Notes: a model not told the origin generated them from the letters alone. A stretch of 64,000 bases of DNA from an uncultured Flavobacteriaceae bacterium (GCA_947494205.1 CANLUH010000001.1:124001-188000); one strand, 5' to 3'. Counted from the stretch's first letter, positions 1 through 8,940 are shown. Program-made: numbers and translations.

Positions 1-2655
1 ATGGAAGCATATCAAAAAATAATAGATAGGAAAGATTCCCCAAAAATAGAAAAAAAAGAAGTCAATGAAATTCTTAATACTTTAAAAAGTAAAAAGGACT
101 ATGACAATTACATAGAGATATGCCATACATATGCAATCCATTCTTATTCTAGAAATTATGAAGACTATTTAAAGTATACTCTTCTTGAAATAGATGTCTA
201 TGAAATAGCAAAGAAAACCAAAACCGAAGAGTATGCCAATGCTATTTACAATGCCGGCTTGGCTTATTTTCGCCTTGCTGAATACGATAATATGATTACC
301 TATTACAATAAAGTAATAGATAGTAAGATAAGTATTACAAGTACTATACAAAGTTATGCAGGGCTAGGAAGATACTATGGTGTAAAAGGAGATTATTATA
401 GAGAAATTGAAATCTATAAAAAATGTATTAACCTTATTAAAAAAGAGAAAAATTACGAATTATTAATAACATACTATAACAATATAGCCATAGCTTATCA
501 TTACATAAACACAAAAGAAAGTTTAAAAAAAGAGTTATTATATTTGGATAAATCGACAGAACTTATAAAGAAATATCCTAGTTTAAATACTATAATAAAT
601 AATTTAACGAATGACTTAGCTTATGGTAATTTATACAATAGTAAATTGTTTTTCGATTTTAAAAAAGCTAAGCAATACTATAATAAAGTGCTTTTAAATA
701 CTTTTAAACTAAAAGACAGTATTTATATTGCAAATGCATATCATAATTTAAGTGTTCTTTATTTAGAAGAAAAAAAAGATAGTACATTGTACTACATAAA
801 TCAGGAGTTAAAATATGCTAATAAAGATTCGTTATATATTTTAGGTTCTAACTTAAATAAATCATTACATCTCTCTCAAAAAGGAAACTATCTAGAAGCT
901 TTAGAAAATATTCAAAAAGCATTATCTTATGGTATAGATATAGATGCTGAAAACTGGAAAAAAACTCCAAACAAAATTGATTTAGCATTAGCTAAAAATA
1001 AAATTTATGTTTTAGACGCATTAACAAAAAAAGCAAAAATACTTAATAGTGTCTATAAAAACGGGGCTAAAGATTCTATTTATTTAAAGACTGCTATTAA
1101 CACTATAAAATCTGCTGATGACCTTATAGATATAATTCAGCAAAATAGCATTGAGAGTAAAAGTAAGTTCTTGTGGCGCAATGAAGCCTCTACTGCTTAT
1201 AATATAGGACTTAATAGTGCTTTATTGTTAAATGATGAAGCAACCGCATTCTACTTTATGGAACGTAATAAAGCCATATTACTCACTGAAAGTGTAATAC
1301 AAAACACTGAAGAGACTAAACTTCCCGGAGAACTCTATAAAAGAGGGATGGCTTTAAAGAAAAAAATACTTCATTTAGAATATTTAAAACAACAAGCTTC
1401 AGAAACAAACATTAAAATAGCTGATTCTTTATTTAATGCTAAGGAAAGTTATCAAAACTATGTAGATTCGGTAAGAGTTACACACCCTAATTACTTAAAA
1501 AAAACCTTAAATATTAAACAAGTTACTTTAGATAGTATTAAAAAACAGTTAGCACCGAATACTGTTTTAATATCTTACATGTGGAACACTACCGAAGAAG
1601 AAGACAATCTTTATTCATTAATCGCAGATAAAAGTAATAGCACCTTATTTAAATTAGAAGATATTACTGAACTTAGAACACTTTTAAAACGTTATAAAAC
1701 ATTACTTTCTGCTCCTTTAAAAAACAAAAGTGATAAAACTGAATTTAAATCTGTAGCATTTAATCTATATTCAAAACTATTTCCTACAGAAACAATTAAA
1801 AATAGTATCCAAAATAAAACAATAGTAATCGTTGCAGATGGAGAACTCTTAAATATTCCTTTTGAATCTTTAATTACGAAAAAAGATACAGATAACTATT
1901 TTATATTATCGAATGATATAAGTTATGCCTACTCTTTTTCTTTTTTAGAGCATAATAACAGAAGAAAAAGAATAACAAAAAACAACTTTATTGGTTACGC
2001 TACAAACTCTACTTATAGTGATGATTCTTTAAATATTTTAAAGAACGCAACTAAAGAAGTTAAAACCATTAATAATATTATTAATGGCGATGTTATTTTA
2101 AATGAAAATGCTACAAAAAATAATTTTTTAAATAGAAGTAATAATGCTAAGATTATACATTTAGCAACACATGCAGATGCTTCTAAAAATCCTTGGGTTG
2201 CATTTTCTGATGAGAAATTAAATTTATACGAATTATACACCTATAAAAACAGTGCTGATTTAGTAACCTTAAGTGCTTGCAATACTTCCATAGGAGAGAT
2301 TGCTAATGGTGAAGGTACTTTAAGTTTAGCAAGAGGTTTTTTCTATTCTGGGGCAAATTCTGTAGTAGCATCTCTTTGGAATGCCAATGATAAATCTACA
2401 GCATTTTTAATGGAAGTATTTTATAAAAACTTAAACAAAGGGCAAACAAAAACAGAAGCACTTAATAACGCTAAACGTTATTACTTACAAAAGCATTCGT
2501 TATCTGAAACTTCTCCTTATTATTGGGCTTCTTTTACACTTATTGGTGATTATGAAACAGTAATAATTCCTAGTTATACAATATATTATTACATAATAAT
2601 TGCTTTACTACTTTTAATTTTATGTTTTTTAATTTATCGAAAAAAAACTTCTTAA
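1..2655 (+). CDS. TPR-CHAT domain protein, C-terminally membrane-anchored (possibly 5'-truncated by window edge)
   Basis: A helical TPR-like region covers roughly residues 60-480 and is followed by a CHAT (caspase HetF-associated with TPRs) domain at about 560-855. The expected CHAT dyad is visible: His724 in a HLATHA motif and Cys760 in LSACNTS. A hydrophobic segment near residues 860-878 followed by RKK looks like a C-terminal transmembrane anchor. CHAT domains belong to the caspase/separase clan and may act as regulated peptidases; the substrate is unknown here. The reading frame is open from base 1 and no signal peptide is seen, so the true start may be upstream. No Cas genes are nearby, so this is not a Craspase component. 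A strong terminator follows. Confidence 0.85.
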   Translation: MEAYQKIIDRKDSPKIEKKEVNEILNTLKSKKDYDNYIEICHTYAIHSYSRNYEDYLKYTLLEIDVYEIAKKTKTEEYANAIYNAGLAYFRLAEYDNMITYYNKVIDSKISITSTIQSYAGLGRYYGVKGDYYREIEIYKKCINLIKKEKNYELLITYYNNIAIAYHYINTKESLKKELLYLDKSTELIKKYPSLNTIINNLTNDLAYGNLYNSKLFFDFKKAKQYYNKVLLNTFKLKDSIYIANAYHNLSVLYLEEKKDSTLYYINQELKYANKDSLYILGSNLNKSLHLSQKGNYLEALENIQKALSYGIDIDAENWKKTPNKIDLALAKNKIYVLDALTKKAKILNSVYKNGAKDSIYLKTAINTIKSADDLIDIIQQNSIESKSKFLWRNEASTAYNIGLNSALLLNDEATAFYFMERNKAILLTESVIQNTEETKLPGELYKRGMALKKKILHLEYLKQQASETNIKIADSLFNAKESYQNYVDSVRVTHPNYLKKTLNIKQVTLDSIKKQLAPNTVLISYMWNTTEEEDNLYSLIADKSNSTLFKLEDITELRTLLKRYKTLLSAPLKNKSDKTEFKSVAFNLYSKLFPTETIKNSIQNKTIVIVADGELLNIPFESLITKKDTDNYFILSNDISYAYSFSFLEHNNRRKRITKNNFIGYATNSTYSDDSLNILKNATKEVKTINNIINGDVILNENATKNNFLNRSNNAKIIHLATHADASKNPWVAFSDEKLNLYELYTYKNSADLVTLSACNTSIGEIANGEGTLSLARGFFYSGANSVVASLWNANDKSTAFLMEVFYKNLNKGQTKTEALNNAKRYYLQKHSLSETSPYYWASFTLIGDYETVIIPSYTIYYYIIIALLLLILCFLIYRKKTS

Positions 2656-2802
2656 TATATTAAAATTAAATACATATAATATTTAATAAGTAAAAGCAAT
2701 CATATTTAATTATGGCTGTTTTTTTTTATTAATTATACCACATGTAAATCTCTGACTAACTCGAGTTTAGAACTTATACTTCAACAAAAGCAAGCAAACC
2801 TT

Positions 2803-2838
2803 AAAACCACATTATAAAATTTATAATGTGGTTTTTTT
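2803..2838 (+). terminator. Rho-independent terminator after the CHAT gene
   Basis: An AT-rich perfect stem (ACCACATTATAA paired with TTATAATGTGGT, 3-nt loop) is followed by a run of T. It lies about 150 bases after the CHAT stop codon and before the lipoprotein gene. Confidence 0.8.
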
Positions 2839-2920
2839 ATGATAAAAAGCCACTCCCTAAGGGTAACCTTTTCAATTTAACAGGAACAGGGTAGTGTGTA
2901 AATAATAAACTCAATTAATT

Positions 2921-4444
2921 ATGAAAAACTATTTTAAACTAAGCTATTATTTGATTGTACTAATTGCGATATTAATATTTCAAAGCTGTTCTAATGAAAA
3001 TATAGAGCAATCACCTAAAACAACTACAGAACAATTCGACAACATTTATGGAAAAGGATGTGGTATTAAAGATACTGAAACTCATTTTAAATTTAATGAT
3101 GACACTCTTGGCGTTAACGATGTGTTTAGTTCTGCATGCTCAACATTAACAAATAATTCATCGACAAATTTATACCGATATGACCCATTTAGAATATTCC
3201 CTAACGGCGGTGAAATAAAAGTTTATAGTTACTTAGAAAGCTCTACTACCCAAGGCGAAAACTGGGACAGCTACCTAGAAACAGCTATAGGTTACTGGAA
3301 TAGTATAGACACATGCATCAATTTTGTTATAGTAAATAATGTTAATGATGCAGATATTAGAATAGAATCCTTTTCTACTGCATTTCCTGAAACCTTACAC
3401 AATAACCCTTATCAAGGATTAGATATAGACCCTACAAATACTGTACACCCTTTACCTTCTCAATATTTAGGAAACTATCATAGCCTTACACTCATCAATT
3501 TAGAATTTGATATTAACCCTGATGATAATATAATTGAATACGCTACAGAGAATCAAAAACGTAAAATATTAGCTCATGAATTAGGTCATGCTATAGGGTT
3601 TAAACATGAATCGGCTAACGCATATCCTGAAATACCAGATTTAGTATTTTATGGAGACAGTTCTATTATGATGGAAAATATAGTTGAAAGAAGTGATGAC
3701 ATAGTAGGACTTATCCCAAACGACTTTTTAGCACTAGAGTATTTATACGATTGTAATGATGGTATATATACTACAGTAGAAGCAGGTGTTATATCTATAG
3801 ATAGCATGAGCCCCTTCTGTTACTCAGATAATTTTGATATCAGTGGTACTTTTGAAACTACCATAGAAAGTAGTACACAAATATCATTATATATAGTAGA
3901 AATTGAACAAGGAGGGAACATTAATGACCAAACTGGTAATGAATATTTAATTGATTTAGATTATTTTACAAATAATAGTTTTCAATTTTCCGGGGTTAAT
4001 CTCACAGAGATTAACGAAATAAACTTTAATCCTGAAAACACATATAAAATTAAAGCTGTTATTACAAGCTTAGAAAACAGTACACCATGTAGTAATATTG
4101 TTTTACCATTTAATACAGATTGTGACGACATTATAACTAATCCTCTTTGCCAAAACCCATGTAAATTTGCTGGTAGTATTTTTAATTATGTTAATAATGA
4201 AAACGGAACATATACCTTATATGTAGAGGAAACTGTTTTAGATAGCCCATGTTTTTCAGGATATACATTTCAGTGGAGTTTAGTTATAGGAGACACTTCA
4301 ACCTTTTTAGGTCATGGAGCTTCATTAACTACAAATATTGAACTTCCAGTTTTTTCTCCTCCAGCGAGAATATATCTCGATCTTTATTATGAAAGTAGCA
4401 ATCCTTATGATCACTGTAAAAGACAAGTATATAGAGATTTATAA
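2921..4444 (+). CDS. Metzincin/matrixin-like zinc metalloprotease lipoprotein
   Basis: The protein starts with a lipoprotein signal ending at Cys23 (IFQSC), so it is probably outer-membrane or periplasm anchored. A zinc site HELGHAIGFKH (His219, Glu220, His223, His229) fits the metzincin pattern HExxHxxGxxH, and SIMMEN about 20 residues later could be the Met-turn. These features point to an active matrixin/M10- or M57-like peptidase. The C-terminal ~230 residues carry several Cys and look like beta-rich adhesion or substrate-binding modules with no recognised family. It is monocistronic between two terminators. The substrate is unknown; a role near the adjacent CHAT protein or the peptide exporter is only a guess. 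Confidence 0.8.
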   Translation: MKNYFKLSYYLIVLIAILIFQSCSNENIEQSPKTTTEQFDNIYGKGCGIKDTETHFKFNDDTLGVNDVFSSACSTLTNNSSTNLYRYDPFRIFPNGGEIKVYSYLESSTTQGENWDSYLETAIGYWNSIDTCINFVIVNNVNDADIRIESFSTAFPETLHNNPYQGLDIDPTNTVHPLPSQYLGNYHSLTLINLEFDINPDDNIIEYATENQKRKILAHELGHAIGFKHESANAYPEIPDLVFYGDSSIMMENIVERSDDIVGLIPNDFLALEYLYDCNDGIYTTVEAGVISIDSMSPFCYSDNFDISGTFETTIESSTQISLYIVEIEQGGNINDQTGNEYLIDLDYFTNNSFQFSGVNLTEINEINFNPENTYKIKAVITSLENSTPCSNIVLPFNTDCDDIITNPLCQNPCKFAGSIFNYVNNENGTYTLYVEETVLDSPCFSGYTFQWSLVIGDTSTFLGHGASLTTNIELPVFSPPARIYLDLYYESSNPYDHCKRQVYRDL

Positions 4445-4532
4445 TTACAGTAAATATTACTCCTAATTTAATATAAATAAAAGGTAATATTTTTTAAACT
4501 AATAGTTAAATCACCCATCATTATTAATCAAT

Positions 4533-4568
4533 AAAAAAAGGCTGTCCTTAAAAAAGGCAGTCTTTTTT
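4533..4568 (+). terminator. Terminator after the metalloprotease gene
   Basis: An imperfect stem (AAAAAGGCTGtCC with GGCAGTCTTTTT, one bulge, one G-U pair) is followed by T residues. It isolates the protease gene from the exporter operon. Confidence 0.7.
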
Positions 4569-4615
4569 CATGATATATAAAGACTAAAAAAACTAATATC
4601 ATTTTCTTCTCTACA

Positions 4616-4646
4616 AATATGAATCAGTTAAATCCGAATATGAATC
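4616..4646 (+). promoter_or_regulatory. Two direct repeats AATATGAATC, 21-bp period, upstream of the exporter gene
   Basis: AATATGAATC occurs at 4616-4625 and again, identically, at 4637-4646. The 21-bp period is two helical turns, as is usual for direct-repeat sites of LytTR-type response regulators. It sits about 70 bases before the exporter start codon. No such regulator is encoded in the window, so the assignment is an inference from spacing only. Confidence 0.4.
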
Positions 4647-4717
4647 TGCTATAGAAAACCAACCTCCTCTTAACTACATTTACTAAACACACCTGTCATT
4701 TAGTATATAGAAAAAAG

Positions 4718-6910
4718 TTGAAAAAGTTCCCCTCATATAAACAAGCAGAAGCCAAAGATTGTGGCCCAACATGTATTAAAATAATTGCCAAACATTTTGG
4801 GAAAACAATTAGTGCACAGCAATTAAGAACGCTAAGCGAAACCACAAGAGAAGGTAGCAGCCTTTTAAATTTAAGTCATGCTTGCGAAAGTATTGGGCTT
4901 CGTTCTACGGGAATACAAATAGATTTTAACACCTTACTAGAAGCCCCATTTCCTTGCATAGTACACTGGAATAAAAAACACTACGTAGTTGTTTATAAAA
5001 TAAAAAAAGGAAAAGTTTATGTCTCTGACCCTGCACATGGTTTACTAACTTATAGTAAAGACGAATTTATAAAATTATGGATAGGTAATAATGCTAACGA
5101 AAACAGTAAAGAAGGTATTGCTTTAATAGTAGACCCATCTCCTTCTTTTTATGATAAAGAATTTGAAGAAGATAAAGCTATAGACTTCAATTTTACTTAC
5201 ATCTCAAAATACCTTTTTAAATATAAAAAATTCATAATACAACTCTGCATTGGATTAATAGCTGCAAGTTTATTACAATTAATCATTCCGTTTTTAACAC
5301 AAAGCGTTGTAGACGTCGGGATAAAAAATCAAGATATAAACTTTATATATCTTATTCTTTTTGCTCAAATCTCATTATTTGTTGGTAGAACTGCTATAGA
5401 AATTATTAGAAGCTGGATTTTACTACACATTAGTACAAGAATAAACATCTCATTAATCTCCGATTTCTTTATTAAGTTAATGAATCTTCCTATTTCTTAT
5501 TTCGATGTAAAGATGACAGGAGATATATTACAGCGTATAAATGATCACAAGCGTATTGAAAGTATATTAACCACTGCTTCTCTAAACGTTTTATTCTCAA
5601 TGGTCAGTTTCATTATTTTCAGCTTAGTATTAGCATATTATAGTTTACAAATTTTCAGCATTTTCATTATTGGGAGTATCATCTACTTTATTTGGATTAA
5701 AATATTTCTAAAAAAAAGAGCCGAATTAGATTATAAACATTTCTCAGCCATAAGTGAAGAACAAAGTAAAGTTATCGAGCTTATTAACGGAATGCAGGAT
5801 ATTAAGCTTCATAATGCCGAAAAACAAAAACGCTGGCATTGGGAGCATACCCAAGCTAAGTTATTTAAAATCTCTATAAAAAGCCTCGCATTAGAGCAAT
5901 CGCAAACCGTTGGTTCCTCTTTTATAAACGAACTTAAAAATATATTTATTACCATCCTTGCCGCGAAATTAGTTATTCAAGGCAGCATTACTCTAGGAAT
6001 GATGTTGGCTATTTCATATATCGTTGGACAATTAAATGCGCCAGTACAACAATTAGTTAGTTTTATTAGAGAATTACAAGATGCTAAAATTTCATTAGAC
6101 AGATTAGGGGAAATCCATAACATGGAAAATGAAGAAATTGAACCCGAAAATAAAATTAATGACATCTCTAGTGATGCAGACATTTCACTTCAAAATGTAA
6201 CGTTTAGATATACTGGATCAGAAATAAAAGTATTAAAAGATTTAAACCTTACTATTCCTGCAAACAAAACAACAGCTATTGTTGGAACTAGTGGTAGTGG
6301 AAAGACTACTTTAATGAAATTACTTTTAAAATTCTATACTCCCAATAAAGGAGACATCTATTTAAATAAATTCTCTCTAAAGAACATCTCACAAAAAGCA
6401 TGGAGAGATAACTACGGAGTCGTTATGCAAGAAGGCTACATTTTTAATGATACCATTGTTAATAACATTGCTATAGGAGAAGATCATATTGATAAAAAAC
6501 GATTAGCGCATGCTATAGATGTTGCTAATATTAGAGAATACATAGAATCACTTCCTTTAGCCTATAATACAAAAATAGGAATGGAGGGTATAGGTTTAAG
6601 TACAGGACAAAAACAACGTTTACTTATTGCTAGAGCCGTTTATAAAAATCCTAAGTTTTTATTCTTTGATGAAGCTACTAGTGCTCTAGACGCTAATAAC
6701 GAAAAGGTAATTATGAAAAACCTAGACACCTTTTTTAAAGATAAAACGGTAGTAGTTATTGCACATAGATTAAGTACAGTAAAAAATGCGCACCAAATAG
6801 TGGTACTAGATCAAGGTAAAATAGTAGAAATAGGAAACCATAAAGAATTAGTTGATAAAAAAGGCAACTACTACAACCTAGTAAAAAACCAATTAGAACT
6901 TGGTAAATAA
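4718..6910 (+). CDS. Peptidase-containing ABC transporter (C39 bacteriocin/RiPP leader peptidase-exporter)
   Basis: An N-terminal C39 cysteine peptidase domain (about residues 1-130) shows catalytic Cys15 in KDCGPTC, His88 in HWNKKHYVVVY and Asp104 in SDPAHG. An exporter transmembrane domain (about 165-455) follows. The ATPase has Walker A GTSGSGKT (523-530), signature LSTGQKQR (627-634), Walker B FLFFDEATSALD and the H-loop VIAHRLS. This family cuts double-glycine leaders and exports the mature peptide across the inner membrane. The start is TTG; no in-frame ATG gives a complete C39 domain. The two GG-leader genes immediately downstream are the obvious cargo, with the HlyD-like gene at 10201 as partner. 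Confidence 0.93.
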   Translation: MKKFPSYKQAEAKDCGPTCIKIIAKHFGKTISAQQLRTLSETTREGSSLLNLSHACESIGLRSTGIQIDFNTLLEAPFPCIVHWNKKHYVVVYKIKKGKVYVSDPAHGLLTYSKDEFIKLWIGNNANENSKEGIALIVDPSPSFYDKEFEEDKAIDFNFTYISKYLFKYKKFIIQLCIGLIAASLLQLIIPFLTQSVVDVGIKNQDINFIYLILFAQISLFVGRTAIEIIRSWILLHISTRINISLISDFFIKLMNLPISYFDVKMTGDILQRINDHKRIESILTTASLNVLFSMVSFIIFSLVLAYYSLQIFSIFIIGSIIYFIWIKIFLKKRAELDYKHFSAISEEQSKVIELINGMQDIKLHNAEKQKRWHWEHTQAKLFKISIKSLALEQSQTVGSSFINELKNIFITILAAKLVIQGSITLGMMLAISYIVGQLNAPVQQLVSFIRELQDAKISLDRLGEIHNMENEEIEPENKINDISSDADISLQNVTFRYTGSEIKVLKDLNLTIPANKTTAIVGTSGSGKTTLMKLLLKFYTPNKGDIYLNKFSLKNISQKAWRDNYGVVMQEGYIFNDTIVNNIAIGEDHIDKKRLAHAIDVANIREYIESLPLAYNTKIGMEGIGLSTGQKQRLLIARAVYKNPKFLFFDEATSALDANNEKVIMKNLDTFFKDKTVVVIAHRLSTVKNAHQIVVLDQGKIVEIGNHKELVDKKGNYYNLVKNQLELGK

Positions 6911-6963
6911 TATCCCTTCGCGAGGAGCAGACTCAACCTGTGAGAGTCTCTAAATGATCGCAG
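6911..6963 (+). promoter_or_regulatory. Conserved precursor leader motif, copy 1
   Basis: A small TCGCG-loop hairpin (6912-6926) precedes AGACTC (6929-6934) pairing with GAGTCT (6944-6949) around an AACCTGTGA loop. AAATGAT follows at 6952-6958 and is 34 bases from the precursor start codon. The same arrangement recurs at 7219-7249 and 11837-11866. It may be a structured 5' leader or a DNA operator; the sequence does not decide. Confidence 0.55.
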
Positions 6964-6992
6964 CTTTTAATTAATTATTAAAAATTTTTATT

Positions 6993-7148
6993 ATGAAAAA
7001 ATTTGAAAAAATGTCTAAAGAGAACTTAATCTCTGAGTTAATGCAAGATACTGTAAAAGGTGGATGTTGTATTCCTACAACTGCTACAACTATTAAGTCT
7101 TTAACATTAGACTCTGTAGCAGATGAACTTATTATTATTCAGAAATAA
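6993..7148 (+). CDS. GG-leader RiPP precursor peptide, copy A (51 aa)
   Basis: A 51-residue peptide with leader MKKFEKMSKENLISELMQDT ending VKGG, followed by a core that starts CCIPTTATTIKS and continues with LTLDSVADELIIIQK. The GG site suits cleavage by the C39 domain encoded upstream. The core holds a Thr/Ser-rich stretch followed by Asp and Glu, the donor and acceptor residues expected for ATP-grasp-made omega-ester or amide crosslinks (graspetide chemistry). The leader is identical through GGCC to the next gene, whereas the cores are unrelated, a usual sign of duplicated precursors with diversified products. It is preceded by the conserved hairpin leader. The modification itself is inferred from the neighbouring maturases. 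Confidence 0.85.
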   Translation: MKKFEKMSKENLISELMQDTVKGGCCIPTTATTIKSLTLDSVADELIIIQK

Positions 7149-7159
7149 TAGGGTCCATG

Positions 7160-7201
7160 TTTTCTTGGTACTCAATACAATTGTATTGAGTATTAAGAAA
7201 A
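7160..7201 (+). repeat. Perfect palindrome/hairpin between the two precursor genes
   Basis: TACTCAATACAA and TTGTATTGAGTA form a perfect 24-bp palindrome at 7169-7192. Outer arms TTTTCTT (7160-7166) and AAGAAAA (7195-7201) extend it after a 2-nt internal loop. There is no long T run, so it could stabilise or attenuate the precursor transcript rather than end it. Confidence 0.6.
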
Positions 7202-7218
7202 CTCTATTACTTAAATGC

Positions 7219-7254
7219 AGACATAACCTGCAAGTGTCTTATAAATGATTGCAG
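7219..7254 (+). promoter_or_regulatory. Conserved precursor leader motif, copy 2
   Basis: AGACA (7219-7223) pairs with TGTCT (7235-7239) around an AACCTG-containing loop. The hairpin has the same 21-nt total length as the other copies, and the fifth stem pair is changed in a compensated way relative to copy 1. AAATGAT at 7243-7249 ends 32 bases before the precursor ATG. The TCGCG hairpin seen before copies 1 and 3 is absent. Confidence 0.55.
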
Positions 7255-7281
7255 TTTTATTTAATTATTAAAATTTTTATT

Positions 7282-7440
7282 ATGAAAAAATTTGAAAAAA
7301 TGTCTAAAGAGAACTTAATCTCTGAGTTAATGCAAGATACAGTTAAAGGTGGTTGTTGTAAAGTAACTTGGTATAGTACCAATGGAGGAACTAACAATGA
7401 CGGAACATTAGATGGTCTTGTTATCAACCCTAGAAGGTAA
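7282..7440 (+). CDS. GG-leader RiPP precursor peptide, copy B (52 aa)
   Basis: The leader is the same as in the preceding gene (MKKFEKMSKENLISELMQDT then VKGGCC), followed by a different core: KVTWYSTNGGTNNDG, then TLDGLVINPRR. An upstream in-frame ATG at 7249 is rejected because it falls in the conserved 5' leader motif and the sister gene begins at MKKFEK. The core has several Thr/Ser and two Asp residues, so it can in principle carry side-chain esters made by the ATP-grasp enzyme encoded downstream. A hairpin at 7461-7491 follows. Product structure is unknown. Confidence 0.85.
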   Translation: MKKFEKMSKENLISELMQDTVKGGCCKVTWYSTNGGTNNDGTLDGLVINPRR

Positions 7441-7460
7441 ATCACCTAATTATTAATGTA

Positions 7461-7491
7461 AGCATCTTATTGTGTAGAACAATAAGATGCT
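7461..7491 (+). terminator. Hairpin after the precursor pair (weak terminator or attenuator)
   Basis: AGCATCTTATTG (7461-7472) pairs perfectly with CAATAAGATGCT (7480-7491). Only a short, interrupted T run follows, so partial read-through into the maturase genes is likely. This would give more precursor than enzyme mRNA. It also rules out an ATG at 7487 as the next gene's start. Confidence 0.6.
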
Positions 7492-7510
7492 TATTAAAAA
7501 CTCATTTTAC

Positions 7511-7990
7511 ATGGAAACAATAACATTAGACGATTACATGCATGAAGAGACCATACTAAGGTTTACCGATATGTTTGATGTAACAATGGATGAAGCTAAA
7601 GATATATTTCACGAGATGAAAAATCTATTTAAACTCATGGATATCTGTGGAGGTGAAGAATATATTTTTACACATGAGCCACTTTGGATTATAGATGAAA
7701 TGTGGCACACCTTTATATTATTCTCTAAAGATTATCGAGAGTTTTGTGAAACTTACTTTAATGGTATGATAGACCACAATATCACTATTAGAAAAGATAA
7801 ACTAAATATTATTGATGGTTTAGAAAATAAGGACCCAGAAATTACAGAAACAGTAAGTAATGCTGTGAGGCGCTTATATGAGCTAATTTATGAGCATTTA
7901 GGAAAAGAAACATTAGTAAAATGGATAGATGGTTTTGGTAAAAAATATACTATAGAATATGTTAACAAAATAAGAAAACCAATACAATGA
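7511..7990 (+). CDS. GRDP-like (glycine-rich domain-containing-protein-like) protein in the RiPP cluster
   Basis: A 159-residue soluble protein beginning METITLDDYM. The stretch PLWIIDEMWHTFILFSKDY followed by REFC resembles the DxxWHxxILF...YxxFC signature of GRDP-like/DUF1399 proteins, whose biochemical role is unclear. The ATG at 7487 lies in the stem of the upstream hairpin, so I chose the ATG at 7511. It overlaps the ATP-grasp gene by ATGA, indicating translational coupling and a role with peptide maturation or handling. It has no signal peptide or membrane segment. Function is unknown; a precursor-binding or tailoring accessory is possible. Confidence 0.8.
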   Translation: METITLDDYMHEETILRFTDMFDVTMDEAKDIFHEMKNLFKLMDICGGEEYIFTHEPLWIIDEMWHTFILFSKDYREFCETYFNGMIDHNITIRKDKLNIIDGLENKDPEITETVSNAVRRLYELIYEHLGKETLVKWIDGFGKKYTIEYVNKIRKPIQ

Positions 7991-8928
7991 TATTAATTAT
8001 TTCAGATAGTACAGACGGAAGCACATCAGATGTGATACAATGGTTAATTCTTAATAAAAAGCCATTTGTAAGAATAAATGGTGAACAAGCTTTAGAATTA
8101 AATCAAGTACACATTAACACCGATGGCATTGTACTTAAAACTGAAGGTAAAACGGTTAATTTCAAAGATGTAGAATCTGTTTGGTATAGAAGAGGGAATA
8201 TAAATTTTGTAGAAGAAGTTATACTACCTGATAATACTAATAAGCTTGAAAGACTCTACTTAGAAAAAGAAATAAAAACAGTAAAAGATTACATTCATTA
8301 TATAATACCAAAAAAAAGACAACTTAACAATTACGATACAACTTCAATTAATAAACTAAAAGCTTTAGAAATGGCTAAAAGTGCTGGTTTATTAATTCCA
8401 GAAACTATTGTTACATCACACAAAACAGAGCTTAAAGCCTTTATAAATACTCATAAAAAAGTAATTACAAAACCTGCTTTTGAAACACCCTTATTTACAG
8501 AAGAATCCGAAAAATATTATACATCTGTATTAACAACAGAAGCTTTAGATACTTTTCCAGATACTTTTTTCATGTCTCTATTTCAAAATTGTTTAAACAA
8601 AAAGTATGAACTACGTATTTTTTATTTCTTAGGACAATGCTACTCTATGGCTATATTTTCTCAAAGTGATTCGCAAACCGAAGTTGATTTTAGAAACTAC
8701 AAAAGTAACAAACCCAATCGTACAGCTCCTTTTAAGCTAACCAAAGATTTAGAACATAAAATAAGTGTTTTTATGGAAAAAGCTAATTTAAACTGTGGCT
8801 CTGTAGACATGGTAGTTACTAAGAATAATGATTATGTGTTTTTAGAAGTAAACCCTGTAGGACAATTTGGTATGACCTCTCATCCTTGTAATTATAAAAT
8901 AGAACAAAAAATAGCTAATTATCTATAA
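7987..8928 (+). CDS. gwsG: ATP-grasp peptide maturase, grasp-with-spasm system
   Basis: A 313-residue RimK/MdnB-like ATP-grasp enzyme. The N-terminal pre-ATP-grasp part carries SVWYRRGN. The nucleotide-binding part has VITKPAF, and the C-terminal metal site includes GSVDMVV and FLEVNPVGQFG. Relatives (microviridin and plesiocin ligases) activate Asp/Glu side chains with ATP and join them to Ser/Thr or Lys, forming macrolactones or lactams. Location right after two GG-leader precursors and two genes before a SPASM-only protein matches the grasp-with-spasm gene arrangement (TIGR04192/TIGR04193 families, from memory). It starts by ATGA overlap with the GRDP-like gene. Family assignment is strong; ring pattern and substrate residues are inferred. 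Confidence 0.9.
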   Translation: MILIISDSTDGSTSDVIQWLILNKKPFVRINGEQALELNQVHINTDGIVLKTEGKTVNFKDVESVWYRRGNINFVEEVILPDNTNKLERLYLEKEIKTVKDYIHYIIPKKRQLNNYDTTSINKLKALEMAKSAGLLIPETIVTSHKTELKAFINTHKKVITKPAFETPLFTEESEKYYTSVLTTEALDTFPDTFFMSLFQNCLNKKYELRIFYFLGQCYSMAIFSQSDSQTEVDFRNYKSNKPNRTAPFKLTKDLEHKISVFMEKANLNCGSVDMVVTKNNDYVFLEVNPVGQFGMTSHPCNYKIEQKIANYL

Positions 8929-8940
8929 AACCAGTCTCAT

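Noticed and set aside
1-2655. CHAT protein as part of a Craspase (type III-E) CRISPR system
   Set aside because: No Cas7-11, repeats or other Cas genes nearby; a C-terminal membrane anchor and other architecture differ.
7487-7510. Earlier ATG for the GRDP-like gene
   Set aside because: It lies in the right arm of a perfect hairpin and adds residues unlike the rest; the ATG at 7511 is better placed.
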